Assembly: GCF_900168045.1 (NCBI RefSeq) | Contig: NZ_FUYY01000007.1 | Coordinates: 1 to 64,000 of the forward strand | DNA: 64,000 nucleotides | Reading direction: 5' to 3' | Origin: Salegentibacter holothuriorum | Lineage (GTDB): Bacteria; Bacteroidota; Bacteroidia; Flavobacteriales; Flavobacteriaceae | Shown: one piece after another, positions 27,024-34,868 of the stretch | Layout: each line of letters begins with the position of its first letter | Numbering within the stretch: the first letter of the stretch is position 1 | Made by a program: the position numbers and the translations under genes | Notes under the pieces: generated by a model | What the model saw: only the letters and a program-made list of their open reading frames with translations | The model's database searches: none | Told to the model about the DNA's origin: nothing

Positions 27024-27129
27024 TAAAAAAACCCCATCGAGTCTTAACTCAATGAGGTTTTTACATATTCTTTAAAGCAAAAGACACACCCTGGGACGCT
27101 GTGCTTATGGGTAGCGTGGTGTGTACTGT
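27024..27129 (-). ncRNA. Structured small RNA upstream of the Abi_2 gene
   Basis: A minus-strand RNA of about 106 nt is predicted. Its -7 element TATATTTG (27142-27135) puts the start near 27129. A first hairpin pairs ACACACC (27124-27118) with GGTGTGT (27090-27084) and ACGCT (27117-27113) with AGCGT (27100-27096), with a bulge on one side. It ends with a 13-bp terminator stem (27059-27047 with 27042-27030, containing two G-U pairs) and a run of U. The RNA lies wholly between hsdS and the Abi start. From memory of published ncRNA surveys, structured RNAs occur beside AbiF-type genes; this fits that pattern. Confidence 0.7.
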
Positions 27130-27134
27130 TAAGG

Positions 27135-27142
27135 CAAATATA
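27135..27142 (-). promoter_or_regulatory. -7 promoter element of the Abi-associated RNA
   Basis: TATATTTG followed by C is an exact match to the Bacteroidota consensus TAnnTTTG. It lies 6 nt upstream of the predicted RNA start. No clear -33 TTTG was seen at the usual spacing, so strength is uncertain. Confidence 0.6.
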
Positions 27143-27213
27143 CAACATAAGTCGTAATTTTCACTATTTTTTTGCTCTTTAGTATTCATCTTATTCCTTC
27201 AGTTTTTTTAAAA

Positions 27214-28527
27214 TCACACAAACATTTGCTGTAAAAGCCCTTTTTTAAAGCTTTTCGTTTTTTCAATCTGCTGCGACACAGCTTCTATTTTCTTATCTAT
27301 GGCAGATAAAAAATTCGCTATTTTTTGTTGTTCTTCTAAGGATGGAATTTCTAGTTTAAGTTTTTTCATTCGAGTTGCAGAAAGCCCCAGTACTTTTGTC
27401 CCCTGCGCAATAGTCATTACTTGCTTTCTTAATTTCCAGCTTTGCATCAAATAGCCCGAAAAACCTTTACTAATTACACCCTTTACAGGTCTTGCAATAA
27501 ATGTGTGAAGACCAGCTAACACTTTTTCATTATTTAATTCAATTAATTCTATTGCTTTTCCAATATCCTTGTGATCTTCTGAGGCATCTGCAATGATCAA
27601 ATCTCCTTCCTGACAGTAATTTTCTGCTTTTATTTTGGAAATATCAATTTCAGAATTCACGTAGGGTATATTTTCCTTTTGAAGATCAAGAAGAGTCGGT
27701 AATTTGGTATGAATATCTCCATAATGGATATTTTTCACTTCTCCTTTTTCATAATTTAGCTGATCTCTGGAAAATGAATTAGTAGAATAAAAAGTATAAA
27801 CTTCTCCATATTTCTTTTCCTCCCACTCCGCAAAATTCTTCCCACTCTTATCTTTAAACCTAATCTCCTGCGAAAACAACTGCTGCATCACACCTTTTTT
27901 ATAGGTTTCCAGCAGTTCTTTTTTTCGGCTGAGTTGCTGGATCTTTTTATCGACCGCAGAAAGGAAAGAGGCGATTTTTTGTTGTTCTTGAATAGATGGT
28001 ATATAAGTTTTTAATGAACCAATTACAGCAGGCGATAAGTTTGGAGGATCAGTTCCGGCTATTCTGTTTTCTATCTTGCTAATTAAAGATTGTCTTTGTA
28101 AAGTATAATAAATATATAAAAGATGATTGTGAGAGACTAATTTTCCAACTCTTTGGTTTAGAAGAGAGTTATTGAATAAATCATCTATTCTTGCAATTTT
28201 CAACTGTTTATATATAATTGGTCTGGTGAGAGCAACCACAATATCCCCTTTTAAAATTATAAATTTATTATATTTTTGGAGGTAGTTTGATGGGAGAAAT
28301 GATGGCGAATCCTTTTTCATTTCATTTATGCCTACGTCAGCAATTTTTATCCATCGGACTCCACTAACTTGAGAGTCTGTGCTAGAAAAGGCATAGCCAT
28401 TAAAGATTGAAAATACCTTTTTTAACATTTTCTCTGAATATATTCCCTCAAACTCCTTAAACCTAAGTTTGGGAACAGCTTTGTGTTCAATTGACTTCCT
28501 ATCTCCTATTTGTATTTCTTCTGTCAT
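27214..28527 (-). CDS. hsdS: Type I restriction specificity subunit S
   Basis: A 437-residue DNA-recognition subunit with two target-recognition domains. TRD1 is at about 25-190 ('KVFSIFNGYAFSSTDSQVSG'). The first conserved helical repeat contains 'EQQKIASFLSAVDKKIQQL' and the second, at the C-terminus, 'EQQKIANFLSAIDKKIEAV'. TRD2 lies at about 235-400. Each TRD reads one half of a bipartite site; the site cannot be deduced. It starts 45 bp after hsdM, with a small palindrome in the gap. Only one hsdS is present, with no partial copies that would suggest shuffling. The RNA/Abi cassette follows it. Confidence 0.92.
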   Translation of the reverse strand: MTEEIQIGDRKSIEHKAVPKLRFKEFEGIYSEKMLKKVFSIFNGYAFSSTDSQVSGVRWIKIADVGINEMKKDSPSFLPSNYLQKYNKFIILKGDIVVALTRPIIYKQLKIARIDDLFNNSLLNQRVGKLVSHNHLLYIYYTLQRQSLISKIENRIAGTDPPNLSPAVIGSLKTYIPSIQEQQKIASFLSAVDKKIQQLSRKKELLETYKKGVMQQLFSQEIRFKDKSGKNFAEWEEKKYGEVYTFYSTNSFSRDQLNYEKGEVKNIHYGDIHTKLPTLLDLQKENIPYVNSEIDISKIKAENYCQEGDLIIADASEDHKDIGKAIELIELNNEKVLAGLHTFIARPVKGVISKGFSGYLMQSWKLRKQVMTIAQGTKVLGLSATRMKKLKLEIPSLEEQQKIANFLSAIDKKIEAVSQQIEKTKSFKKGLLQQMFV

Positions 28528-28538
28528 AAGTTTGTTAG

Positions 28539-28559
28539 ATGCTGAAACAAGTTCAGCAT
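28539..28559. repeat. REP-like palindrome between hsdM and hsdS
   Basis: ATGCTGAA and TTCAGCAT are perfect 8-bp arms around a 5-nt loop. The 'ATGCTGAACTTG'-type core is a common short repeat in Flavobacteriia chromosomes; a related copy lies at 37056-37076. In the mRNA it would fold just ahead of hsdS and could tune its expression or mRNA stability. Confidence 0.6.
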
Positions 28560-28571
28560 GGCGTAGTTGAC

Positions 28572-30134
28572 TTAAAAAGGTTGTTCTATTCCTAATTGCT
28601 TACAGAAATCGGCTATTTCATTATCCGTAGATTTGATATCCTTTTCCACGGTTTTTAATTCTGAAGCGACCGCTTTAAGGTCAACCGGTTCTTCCTCTTC
28701 AAAGGTATCTACATATCGCGGGATATTCAGGTTATAATCATTTTCTTCTACTTCAGCCAGTTTGGCAACATAGCTGTATTTATCAAGAGTGGCCCTGCTT
28801 TTATAAGTGTCGATGATCTTTTCTAAATCCTCTTTCCGCAGGTAATTTTGGGTTTTAATTTTTTCATAATGCTCACTACTGTCAATAAATAAAATGTCTT
28901 CTTCGTTTTTCCGGTTTTTCTTTAGCACCAAAATACAGGTGGGAATTCCTGTTCCGTAGAAAATATTGGCGGGTAAACCAATTACCGCATCCAGGTAATT
29001 TTTGTCTTTAATTAAATATTTACGAATATGGCTTTCGGCAGCACCACGAAATAACACACCGTGCGGCAAAACACAAGCCATTGTCCCGGTAGTGGAAAGC
29101 TGGTGCACCATATGCTGTACAAAGGCAAAGTCTGCTTTGGTTTTAGGGGCTAGTTTTCCGTAAGCGGAAAAGCGATCGTCACTCATAAAAAGCGGGCTCG
29201 CGCTCCATTTAGCAGAAAACGGAGGATTGGCAACTATAGTATCAAAGCGTTCGTCTATATGATCTGGAGAAGGATTCTCCAGCGTGTCTTCATTATAAAC
29301 ATCAAAGCGTTTATAATGCACATCGTGCATAATCATATTCATTCGGCACAGGTTATACGTAGTAGGATTACTTTCCTGCCCATAAAAAGCACCAACTTCA
29401 GCTTCCTTGGAAACTCTTAAGAGTAAAGAGCCCGAACCACATGTAGGATCATAAACATTTTTAATCTGTGTTTTATCTATAGTTACCAGTTTAGCCAGAA
29501 CTTTACTTACCTGTTGCGGCGTATAAAACTCCCCGGCTTTTTTCCCGGCACCGGAAGCAAACTTCCCTATCAGGTATTCATAAGCGTCGCCCAAAACATC
29601 ACTTTCGGTATTTTCCAGGTCAAAATCTACCTGGTCTAGGTGAGTGAGCACTTTTACAATAAGTTCGTTTTTAGCTTCTTCGGTTTTACCAAGTTTACTG
29701 CTGGTAAGGTCGAGATCTTCAAAAAGATTTCCGAAATCTTCTTCGCTTTCGCTCCCCATGGTGCTTTGCTCAATATTGGTAAGCACCTTTGCCAGGTCTC
29801 CAAGAATAAATTTACTTTTTCCGTTCCCATTGCCACGTTTTGCAAGTTCACTAAAAAGTTCAGAAGGTTTTAGGAAATATCCTAAATGCTCCAGGGCATC
29901 ATCTTTAACTGCGTCCAAGAAAATTTGTTCCTGTGGGTGATCTTCGAGCTGGCGGAAAGTAAGATTATCTGGTTTTAGGATTTTATCGGCATGAAGTTCC
30001 ATCTTCCTGCTCAGGTACTTATAGAAAATAAATCCTAATATATAATCCCGGAATTCGTCGGCCCCCATTTTTCCGCGGAGCGTGTTGGCGATATTCCAGA
30101 GTTGTTGTTCCAGTTGTTGTTTGGATTGGGTCAT
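28572..30134 (-). CDS. hsdM: Type I DNA methyltransferase subunit M (N6-adenine)
   Basis: A 520-residue N6-adenine methyltransferase. An N-terminal helical HsdM_N domain (1-160) precedes the catalytic domain, with SAM-binding motif I 'VYDPTCGSGSLLL' near residue 225 and catalytic motif IV 'VANPPFSAKW' near 305. A C-terminal helical tail (about 470-520) is expected to contact HsdS. With HsdS it methylates the target to protect the host. It is the first gene of the leftward restriction locus, with 174 bp of non-coding DNA upstream that must contain its promoter. Length is normal and all motifs are intact. Confidence 0.94.
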   Translation of the reverse strand: MTQSKQQLEQQLWNIANTLRGKMGADEFRDYILGFIFYKYLSRKMELHADKILKPDNLTFRQLEDHPQEQIFLDAVKDDALEHLGYFLKPSELFSELAKRGNGNGKSKFILGDLAKVLTNIEQSTMGSESEEDFGNLFEDLDLTSSKLGKTEEAKNELIVKVLTHLDQVDFDLENTESDVLGDAYEYLIGKFASGAGKKAGEFYTPQQVSKVLAKLVTIDKTQIKNVYDPTCGSGSLLLRVSKEAEVGAFYGQESNPTTYNLCRMNMIMHDVHYKRFDVYNEDTLENPSPDHIDERFDTIVANPPFSAKWSASPLFMSDDRFSAYGKLAPKTKADFAFVQHMVHQLSTTGTMACVLPHGVLFRGAAESHIRKYLIKDKNYLDAVIGLPANIFYGTGIPTCILVLKKNRKNEEDILFIDSSEHYEKIKTQNYLRKEDLEKIIDTYKSRATLDKYSYVAKLAEVEENDYNLNIPRYVDTFEEEEPVDLKAVASELKTVEKDIKSTDNEIADFCKQLGIEQPF

Positions 30135-30308
30135 TTTTTATTTGGGGTAATTAAAAGGAAGTCTGTTTCTGCCACGAATTTAGTGATGGTTTAGAATTTC
30201 AGCTTCCAGAGTGTAGGGACAATGGAAATTATATGTGCTTGTAAAGCTAAATATTTTCTTAAAGCTTTGAAAAAATATTGCCGTATTAATAATAAATAAT
30301 TTCGGATC

Positions 30309-30734
30309 TCAATAGGGTTTATGATCAAACAGGATTCTTAGAAAGACAAGGAACAGGTTTTTATGCATCACGCCATCATTTTTTGCAGTTTCACAAATCT
30401 CATCCACGCTTAGTTCTACTTCCCTTGTAAACCCATAAATACGATCCTCTATTTCCAGTTTTACAACCACTGGAATGTAATTATCAATTTGAGGTAGTGC
30501 CTCTTTAATCTCATTAATTATAAATTCATTCACTTCCACAAGCAAAAATATAAGGTATTTATCACTAGCCAGGGTTAAACAGTGCCCTTCTTGATTCTCA
30601 ACTTTAAACCACGCCACTTCATCGTTCTTTAAAACCGCCTTGACTAAAGCTCCTTTAATGAAACTGATCTCAAGTAACTTTTCCAGACTTTCAATTTTAG
30701 AAAGCCCTTTAAAAAAATCGATCTCATATTTCAT
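30309..30734 (-). CDS. Hypothetical 141-aa protein
   Basis: A 141-residue protein with mixed alpha/beta character ('GALVKAVLKNDEVAWFKVEN', 'YIPVVVKLEIEDRIYGFTRE'). It has no signal peptide or membrane helix and no family was recognised. Its start lies 8 bp after the stop of the DUF1643-like gene, so the two probably share a transcript. They precede hsdM on the same strand but are separated from it by 174 bp. It could be a partner of the DUF1643-like protein. Confidence 0.55.
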   Translation of the reverse strand: MKYEIDFFKGLSKIESLEKLLEISFIKGALVKAVLKNDEVAWFKVENQEGHCLTLASDKYLIFLLVEVNEFIINEIKEALPQIDNYIPVVVKLEIEDRIYGFTREVELSVDEICETAKNDGVMHKNLFLVFLRILFDHKPY

Positions 30735-30742
30735 AGTGCATA

Positions 30743-31303
30743 TTACTGAATAGTGATACGAGGTTTTAACTCAAGTTCTCTTCGTTGTACATAATGCTGG
30801 AAATCGAATTTCACTAAGGTAGGCGGCTCAATCTCAGGAATGATTCCTCTTAAAGTTTCCGGAGAAGCATCCCTTGGGTTAGCTCTACGGGTTCTGGAAA
30901 TACACCAATATCTAAGATCAAATTCAAGCAGTGTTCCATAAAGATGCCCTATAGCTGCTTTTAAATACTGTCGGTTTTCATTCTCAACACCATCACCCCA
31001 TGCTAACCAAACATCGCGAATATTAATATCCTTTTCACTCAACAGATTTTTGAGCATTGTAATACGGTAGTAAATGATTACAGGGTGTATGAATTGAACT
31101 GAATTTAATTTTCGCAAATCTTTTAAAGGGCAAATACTTGAAATAATCCAGCCATCATAATCATAATCCCTGGCTATAGCGTCAATATTTTGCAAAGCTA
31201 TTCGTGATAAAAAATTATCATAATCTACAGGATATAAAGTAATGATAAGCAAATTTTTTTCTCCTCTTTTTCCGCGAAACTTAAATTGGTTGAGATCTTT
31301 CAT
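30743..31303 (-). CDS. DUF1643-like protein
   Basis: A 186-residue protein resembling DUF1643 proteins: an N-terminal strand 'NLLIITLYPVDYDNFLSRIA', then 'DYDYDGWIISSICPLKDLRKL' (in the place where the family has 'GY.G..V.NLFPLR'), 'DVWLAWGDGVENE' (matching the 'V.AWG' strand) and 'YWCISRTRRANPRDAS' near residue 150, where the family has 'G.P.HPL'. The biochemical role of DUF1643 is unknown; members are common on mobile elements. The assignment is pattern-based. It forms a two-gene unit with the downstream 141-aa protein. Confidence 0.5.
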   Translation of the reverse strand: MKDLNQFKFRGKRGEKNLLIITLYPVDYDNFLSRIALQNIDAIARDYDYDGWIISSICPLKDLRKLNSVQFIHPVIIYYRITMLKNLLSEKDINIRDVWLAWGDGVENENRQYLKAAIGHLYGTLLEFDLRYWCISRTRRANPRDASPETLRGIIPEIEPPTLVKFDFQHYVQRRELELKPRITIQ

Positions 31304-31418
31304 CTTACTTTAATTTTCCTTTTATATTGAAAAGCAATCTAAAAACCGAACCTGACAACCAATGTCGTTTGATCACATAAGGAGTAAAAAAACAGTGATA
31401 TATTTACTGTGGGTAATC

Positions 31419-31856
31419 TTACTTTGAAAGATCCAACAAAGCCACCAGTACCCATCTGTTGGGAATTCCTTCAAAATAATAAACCGCTTCCCCGTACTTA
31501 TCTTTTCGTTTTAAAACCCGGCCATCTAAATACCAGATTTTAGGGCCGTACTTATCACGGTACCGGATATAATATCCATCGAACTCATATAAGCGATCAC
31601 CATATTTGTTCTCCAGTTTTACCGTCTTGCCATCCAAATAATAAAGGCTTTTACCGTATTTATTCTTTAGTTTAATTTCTTCGCTGTTCCAGTAGAAAAG
31701 ATCCTCTCCGTATTTATTTTTTTGCTTTAGCGTATTGCCCTCAACAAAATAAAGCTGCTCTCCATATTTGTTCTTTCCTCTTATAGCTTGAGCTTTTATT
31801 GTGTTAATAAAAAAGCAGGATAATATGAGTGGAATTATGAATTGTTGGATAGACAT
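31419..31856 (-). CDS. Secreted protein made of KYG repeats
   Basis: A 145-residue protein with a signal peptide ('FIIPLILSCFFINTIKAQA') followed by six tandem repeats of about 19-20 residues with consensus K-x-K-Y-G-(E/K/D)-x-L-Y-Y-(L/F)-(D/E)-G-x-x-(V/L)-K. These run from about residue 26 to 133, then a short tail. The repeat resembles WG/MORN-like beta-hairpin repeats and probably makes a small beta sheet or solenoid exported to the periplasm or cell surface. No catalytic residues are evident. It stands alone between the DUF1643 pair and the WYL regulator. The function is unknown. Confidence 0.65.
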   Translation of the reverse strand: MSIQQFIIPLILSCFFINTIKAQAIRGKNKYGEQLYFVEGNTLKQKNKYGEDLFYWNSEEIKLKNKYGKSLYYLDGKTVKLENKYGDRLYEFDGYYIRYRDKYGPKIWYLDGRVLKRKDKYGEAVYYFEGIPNRWVLVALLDLSK

Positions 31857-31918
31857 TTAAGAGCTTATTTTTATATTTGGTTTTACCCATATAATTAGGA
31901 AATCTTCGTTAAATCACC

Positions 31919-31951
31919 AGACCTCACAGGTTTTTGAAACCTGTGAGGTCT
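31919..31951. repeat. Perfect 15-bp-arm palindrome
   Basis: AGACCTCACAGGTTT and its exact inverse flank TTG. This 'ACCTCACAGGTTT' type is a widespread palindromic repeat of Bacteroidota genomes. It lies 23 bp beyond the stop of the WYL regulator gene, so it may double as a transcription terminator for that gene. Confidence 0.8.
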
Positions 31952-31974
31952 CTCATTCCGAAGTTTGGTATAGT

Positions 31975-32871
31975 TTAGTTGTAATTCGATATACTGCTTT
32001 GCAGCTCCTTTTTAATTTGAGTTTTTAGACTTTCAGGTTCTACCACTTTTATTTGGTCACCATAAGAGAGTATTTCCATTCTAAAATCGTAGGTAGGACG
32101 AATAAAATAACTAAACCTGATTTCATCATCATTACCCAAAATCAATTTCTGACTATGGTGTATGGGGAGTGATTCTACATACCTGCCTTCTCTGGGTGTA
32201 AACGATAGAATAACTTTAACCGGATCTTCATCTGTGCCGTTTATTATTCCGAAGCTATTTTTGAATTCTTCGTGCGCCTGGTATTCAATAGGTTTAAACC
32301 TGTCTTTAGTAATTTCCAGGTTTTTAATTCGGTCCAGCGAAAAGTTTTTAATAATATCATCTTTGGTATCTTCTGCAATAAGGTACCAACGGTTCCGCGC
32401 TTCTTTAAGCGCGATGGGTTTTACCTTGCGATTACTAATTGAAGTATCCCAGAACTTATAGTATTCAAACTCTACTTCTAAAAAATTCTGACTGGCGTGT
32501 AGTAAACCCGCTAAATGATGTGTACCCAGGGGTTTTCTTTCCTCAAAAATAAGTTGGTTTCCGAAACTTTTTGAAAGCCTAATAGCATTGAGAAGGTCAA
32601 AATTTTCCCGTAATCTTTGGGAATGCGTTTCTTCTACATCTTCAACAATAGCATATTTTTTGGTGCTACGGTTACACTTGATTTCTATTTTATGGATAGT
32701 TTCAACGTCTTTAACATCCCTTTGAAACGTACGTTGAGAACTAAATAAATCTTCTTCAACGGCATCGGGATCATCGGCCATCATATCTTGAATTTCCTCA
32801 TAACTCATAGGGCGTAATCGTAGCAGAGATATGATCTTATAATGGCGTTTTATCGTTTGGCGTAAAGACAT
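31975..32871 (-). CDS. WYL-domain transcriptional regulator
   Basis: A 298-residue regulator. An N-terminal winged helix is formed by 'LRQTIKRHYKIISLLRLRPM' and 'SYEEIQDMM...SQRTFQRDVKDVETIHKIEI'. The WYL domain covers about 115-200, with 'FEYYKFWDTSISNRKVKPIALKEARNRWYLIAED' (W-Y-L present), and a WCX-like C-terminal domain follows ('VILSFTPREGRYVESLPIHH'). WYL proteins bind small ligands or nucleic acids and often control phage-defence loci. It is transcribed in the same direction as the DUF1643 pair and hsdM downstream, though a palindrome separates them. Control of the defence genes is plausible but not shown. Confidence 0.82.
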   Translation of the reverse strand: MSLRQTIKRHYKIISLLRLRPMSYEEIQDMMADDPDAVEEDLFSSQRTFQRDVKDVETIHKIEIKCNRSTKKYAIVEDVEETHSQRLRENFDLLNAIRLSKSFGNQLIFEERKPLGTHHLAGLLHASQNFLEVEFEYYKFWDTSISNRKVKPIALKEARNRWYLIAEDTKDDIIKNFSLDRIKNLEITKDRFKPIEYQAHEEFKNSFGIINGTDEDPVKVILSFTPREGRYVESLPIHHSQKLILGNDDEIRFSYFIRPTYDFRMEILSYGDQIKVVEPESLKTQIKKELQSSISNYN

Positions 32872-32903
32872 ATTTTTTTGTTTTTTAGTTTGAGTTCAAA
32901 TAG

Positions 32904-33009
32904 GTCAGTTCGAGTGATTTTTCTTTGAAAAATTTTATCGAGAACAAGTTTTTGAACTTCATTCGCTGTTCTCGATACAAAATCCTTTCAGGATTTCACT
33001 CGAACTGAC
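32904..33009. repeat. 106-bp imperfect hairpin element (REP/MITE-like)
   Basis: The outer arms GTCAGTTCGAGTGA (32904-32917) and its exact inverse (32996-33009) are 14 bp. An inner pair, ATCGAGAACA (32937-32946) and TGTTCTCGAT (32967-32976), is 10 bp. GTCAGTTCGAGTG/TTCTCGAT combinations are recurrent non-coding repeats in Flavobacteriia. It lies between the WYL gene and the esterase-like gene and encodes nothing. Confidence 0.8.
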
Positions 33010-33026
33010 GGACCAGTGTAATAGGT

Positions 33027-33515
33027 TTAAGCACAAATATCCCTAAAGAATTTCTCTACCTGATCAGTAAAAACATCAATAGGAATGCGGTGGCCTAACT
33101 GCGGCAGCACTTTTATATCCAGCTCTGATTTTCGCAAGTTTTTTCCTAAAAAGTTCAGTGTTTCAGCTGCATTCACAACATCGTCACTTCCTCCCAGTAA
33201 AATCTGTTTAGGAGAAAGTCCGCGAGTGAATTTATTGCTGAATTCTATTTCCCTGTATTTAGTTAAAGGCGGATTAAACAATAATGCCGGCCTACCGATA
33301 ATTTCTGAAATAGCATAGGCATTTAATGCGCCCATACTACTTCCCAGTACCACGTTCAATTCTGTATTCGGGAATTCCTTTAGAATAAGATCAGGTTGAA
33401 AATGTTTTTCTGAATAATTTATATCAGGAGCGAAAACTCGGCCGTATTGTTCCAATGCTTCTCTTTTTTCGTTACTTAATTTACTATTGAGTCCGTGGAG
33501 GTAAAGTATATTCAT
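33027..33515 (-). CDS. YqiA-like alpha/beta hydrolase
   Basis: A 162-residue small alpha/beta hydrolase. The oxyanion-region motif 'NILYLHGLNSKLSNEK' is at the start, the nucleophile elbow 'LGSSMGALNAY' near residue 58-62 gives the catalytic serine, an acid is likely in 'LLGGSDDVV', and the histidine is in 'LPQLGHRIP' near residue 143. This resembles the YqiA/UPF0227 esterases that hydrolyse short acyl esters. It is followed 1 bp later by a small basic-protein gene, so the two frames are arranged as an operon in the order 33744-33517 then this gene's upstream region. Physiological substrate unknown. Confidence 0.75.
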   Translation of the reverse strand: MNILYLHGLNSKLSNEKREALEQYGRVFAPDINYSEKHFQPDLILKEFPNTELNVVLGSSMGALNAYAISEIIGRPALLFNPPLTKYREIEFSNKFTRGLSPKQILLGGSDDVVNAAETLNFLGKNLRKSELDIKVLPQLGHRIPIDVFTDQVEKFFRDICA

Positions 33516-33516
33516 A

Positions 33517-33744
33517 TTACTTAGTTTTTTCTTTGTTGGTTAAATCAGCTCTGAATGTTTTACCATCTTTTCCCCAATTCCAGATATTCGAAATTTCTTT
33601 TTTATGCGGAAGCTCTTCATCTGGAACTGCTAATTTTTCTTTTACGATTCTTCTTAATTTGCGATTGGCTTTTTGCTTTTCGGATTTTTCTGAAGAAGCC
33701 TGGCAATTTGGAAGAATGGGTGTTTTTCTTTTGGATCTACTCAT
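33517..33744 (-). CDS. Small basic protein (75 aa)
   Basis: The start is taken at ATG 33744, giving 'MSRSKRKTPILPNCQ'. The longer frame to 33765 adds an unlikely extension. The product is rich in Lys/Arg ('KQKANRKLRRIVKEKL') with a C-terminal 'NIWNWGKDGKTFRAD'. Small proteins with an MSRSKRKTP start are common in several phyla and are of unknown function; the basic character suggests nucleic-acid binding. It ends 2 bp before the start of the YqiA-like gene, so they are probably co-transcribed. Confidence 0.65.
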   Translation of the reverse strand: MSRSKRKTPILPNCQASSEKSEKQKANRKLRRIVKEKLAVPDEELPHKKEISNIWNWGKDGKTFRADLTNKEKTK

Positions 33745-33965
33745 TATTTCAATTGTATATAACAAATTAAAGGATTTATCACGACAAAATATGTCGCTGT
33801 AAAATAATTTAATTTCCTCTATAGCAGTGCGCCTATTTTTAATTAAACCTTAGATTATGCGCTCATTTTTTATGGGTTGCATCTATTTTTATTACGAAAA
33901 GTTGGGGTAGTTGTTCATATATAACTAGTGCTTAAAAGCTACTTTTTATATTTTCAGGTTTACTT

Positions 33966-34256
33966 TTATAAGACCTCATCGCCAAGCTCCTCTTCGGAAA
34001 TCCTGTTAATATTTGCAAGGGAGTTCATTAGCTTTTCAAGCTCATCGAAGAAGTTTAATAATTTATTCAGATTTATATCTTCCGTTCCGCGAAATTGTTC
34101 AAGATCAAATTGATAAGTATCACCGGCCTCAAAAACTGTATTTACTTGGGCAAATTCTCCGGTCATTCCTACATTGATGATCCTGGTTTGCAGTTCCTCG
34201 TGTATGCTAAGTAGATGCCTATAAGTAAGAACTATTTTCTCTCTGTATGCTGTCAT
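33966..34256 (-). CDS. Hypothetical 96-aa protein
   Basis: A 96-residue acidic protein ('REKIVLTYRHLLSIHEELQT', 'DTYQFDLEQFRGTEDINLNK', ending 'EEELGDEVL'), probably helical, with no signal peptide. No family recognised. It is one of a run of small same-strand genes (33966-34868). It begins 28 bp after the stop of the duplicated 71-aa gene, and it is not itself duplicated at 38.7 kb. Confidence 0.5.
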   Translation of the reverse strand: MTAYREKIVLTYRHLLSIHEELQTRIINVGMTGEFAQVNTVFEAGDTYQFDLEQFRGTEDINLNKLLNFFDELEKLMNSLANINRISEEELGDEVL

Positions 34257-34284
34257 CGCTTTTTATTTATAGGTTAGAAGATGA

Positions 34285-34500
34285 TTAATTTTTACTGAAG
34301 CTCCATTCTACTTCTCCGAGATCGATCTTATTGATATAATTCATTTCGAGATAAGTATAGATATTGGGAACTCCAGCGTGAAGCGTGATCTCGAAACCTC
34401 CTAAAGTTTCTTCCTCCAGCATTTTTCTACCGCCATATTTGATCTCTTCCTGAATATGTTGGTATTGCTCCTCGGTAAGTGTTATTTCTAATGTTCTCAT
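34285..34500 (-). CDS. Small duplicated protein, copy A (71 aa)
   Basis: A 71-residue protein starting 'MRTLEITLTEEQYQHIQEEI' with 'YGGRKMLEEETLGGFEITLH' in the middle. It differs from the copy at 38783-39019 by only Ala versus Val at one internal position and by the C-terminal tail. The upstream non-coding sequence is also nearly identical, so the duplication is recent. No domain is recognised. It is possibly a small beta-alpha protein acting with the neighbouring acidic-tailed protein that is duplicated with it. Confidence 0.6.
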   Translation of the reverse strand: MRTLEITLTEEQYQHIQEEIKYGGRKMLEEETLGGFEITLHAGVPNIYTYLEMNYINKIDLGEVEWSFSKN

Positions 34501-34862
34501 CGCTGTTGTTTTGTATTACAAGTTTAAGGCGAGAAGACGTCAAAATATGTCGCTTTTATTAAAATCATCAGATTTACATATTTTAAATTGATAGGTGAGG
34601 GGACTTAATGTAAATTAAGAAAAATCTACGGCAATGATGGACGCTCTGCTTCCATATATATTGTTTCCTCTTCGATCTCAGGCTGGATCAAATCAAAATT
34701 TTCTTCATCTGCCAGTTGAATGCAAATTCTTGCATGTTGATATATTTTTTCCGGGCTGCAATTAGGATAATATTTTTGCAATGCAATTTTTCTCAACTCA
34801 AAAACATCCTTCTTTTCCAGGCTTAGTTTATCCAGATAATACTCGGTATGTTGCAAGGTAAT
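34290..34862. repeat. Segmental duplication, copy A
   Basis: About 570 bp, nearly identical to 38812-39376 in the same orientation. It covers the 71-aa gene, the 125-bp spacer and the 3' half of the 188-aa gene. Differences are scattered point changes plus a 6-bp deletion in this copy. The left-hand end of homology falls in the 71-aa gene's tail; the other end falls inside the 188-aa coding region, where the sequence switches to methyltransferase DNA. Confidence 0.85.
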
Positions 34863-34868
34863 ATCCAA
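34626..34868 (-). pseudogene. Truncated copy of the 188-aa protein
   Basis: From about residue 7 this 80-residue frame matches the last 77 residues of the protein at 39145-39711 ('TEYYLDKL(S/T)LEKKDVFELRK', 'ALQKYYPNCSPE(K/R)IY', ending 'EEETIYMEAERPSLP'). The first 108 residues of the full-length form are missing and are replaced by read-in from the methyltransferase remnant. The ATG at 34868 is probably accidental. Confidence 0.8.
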
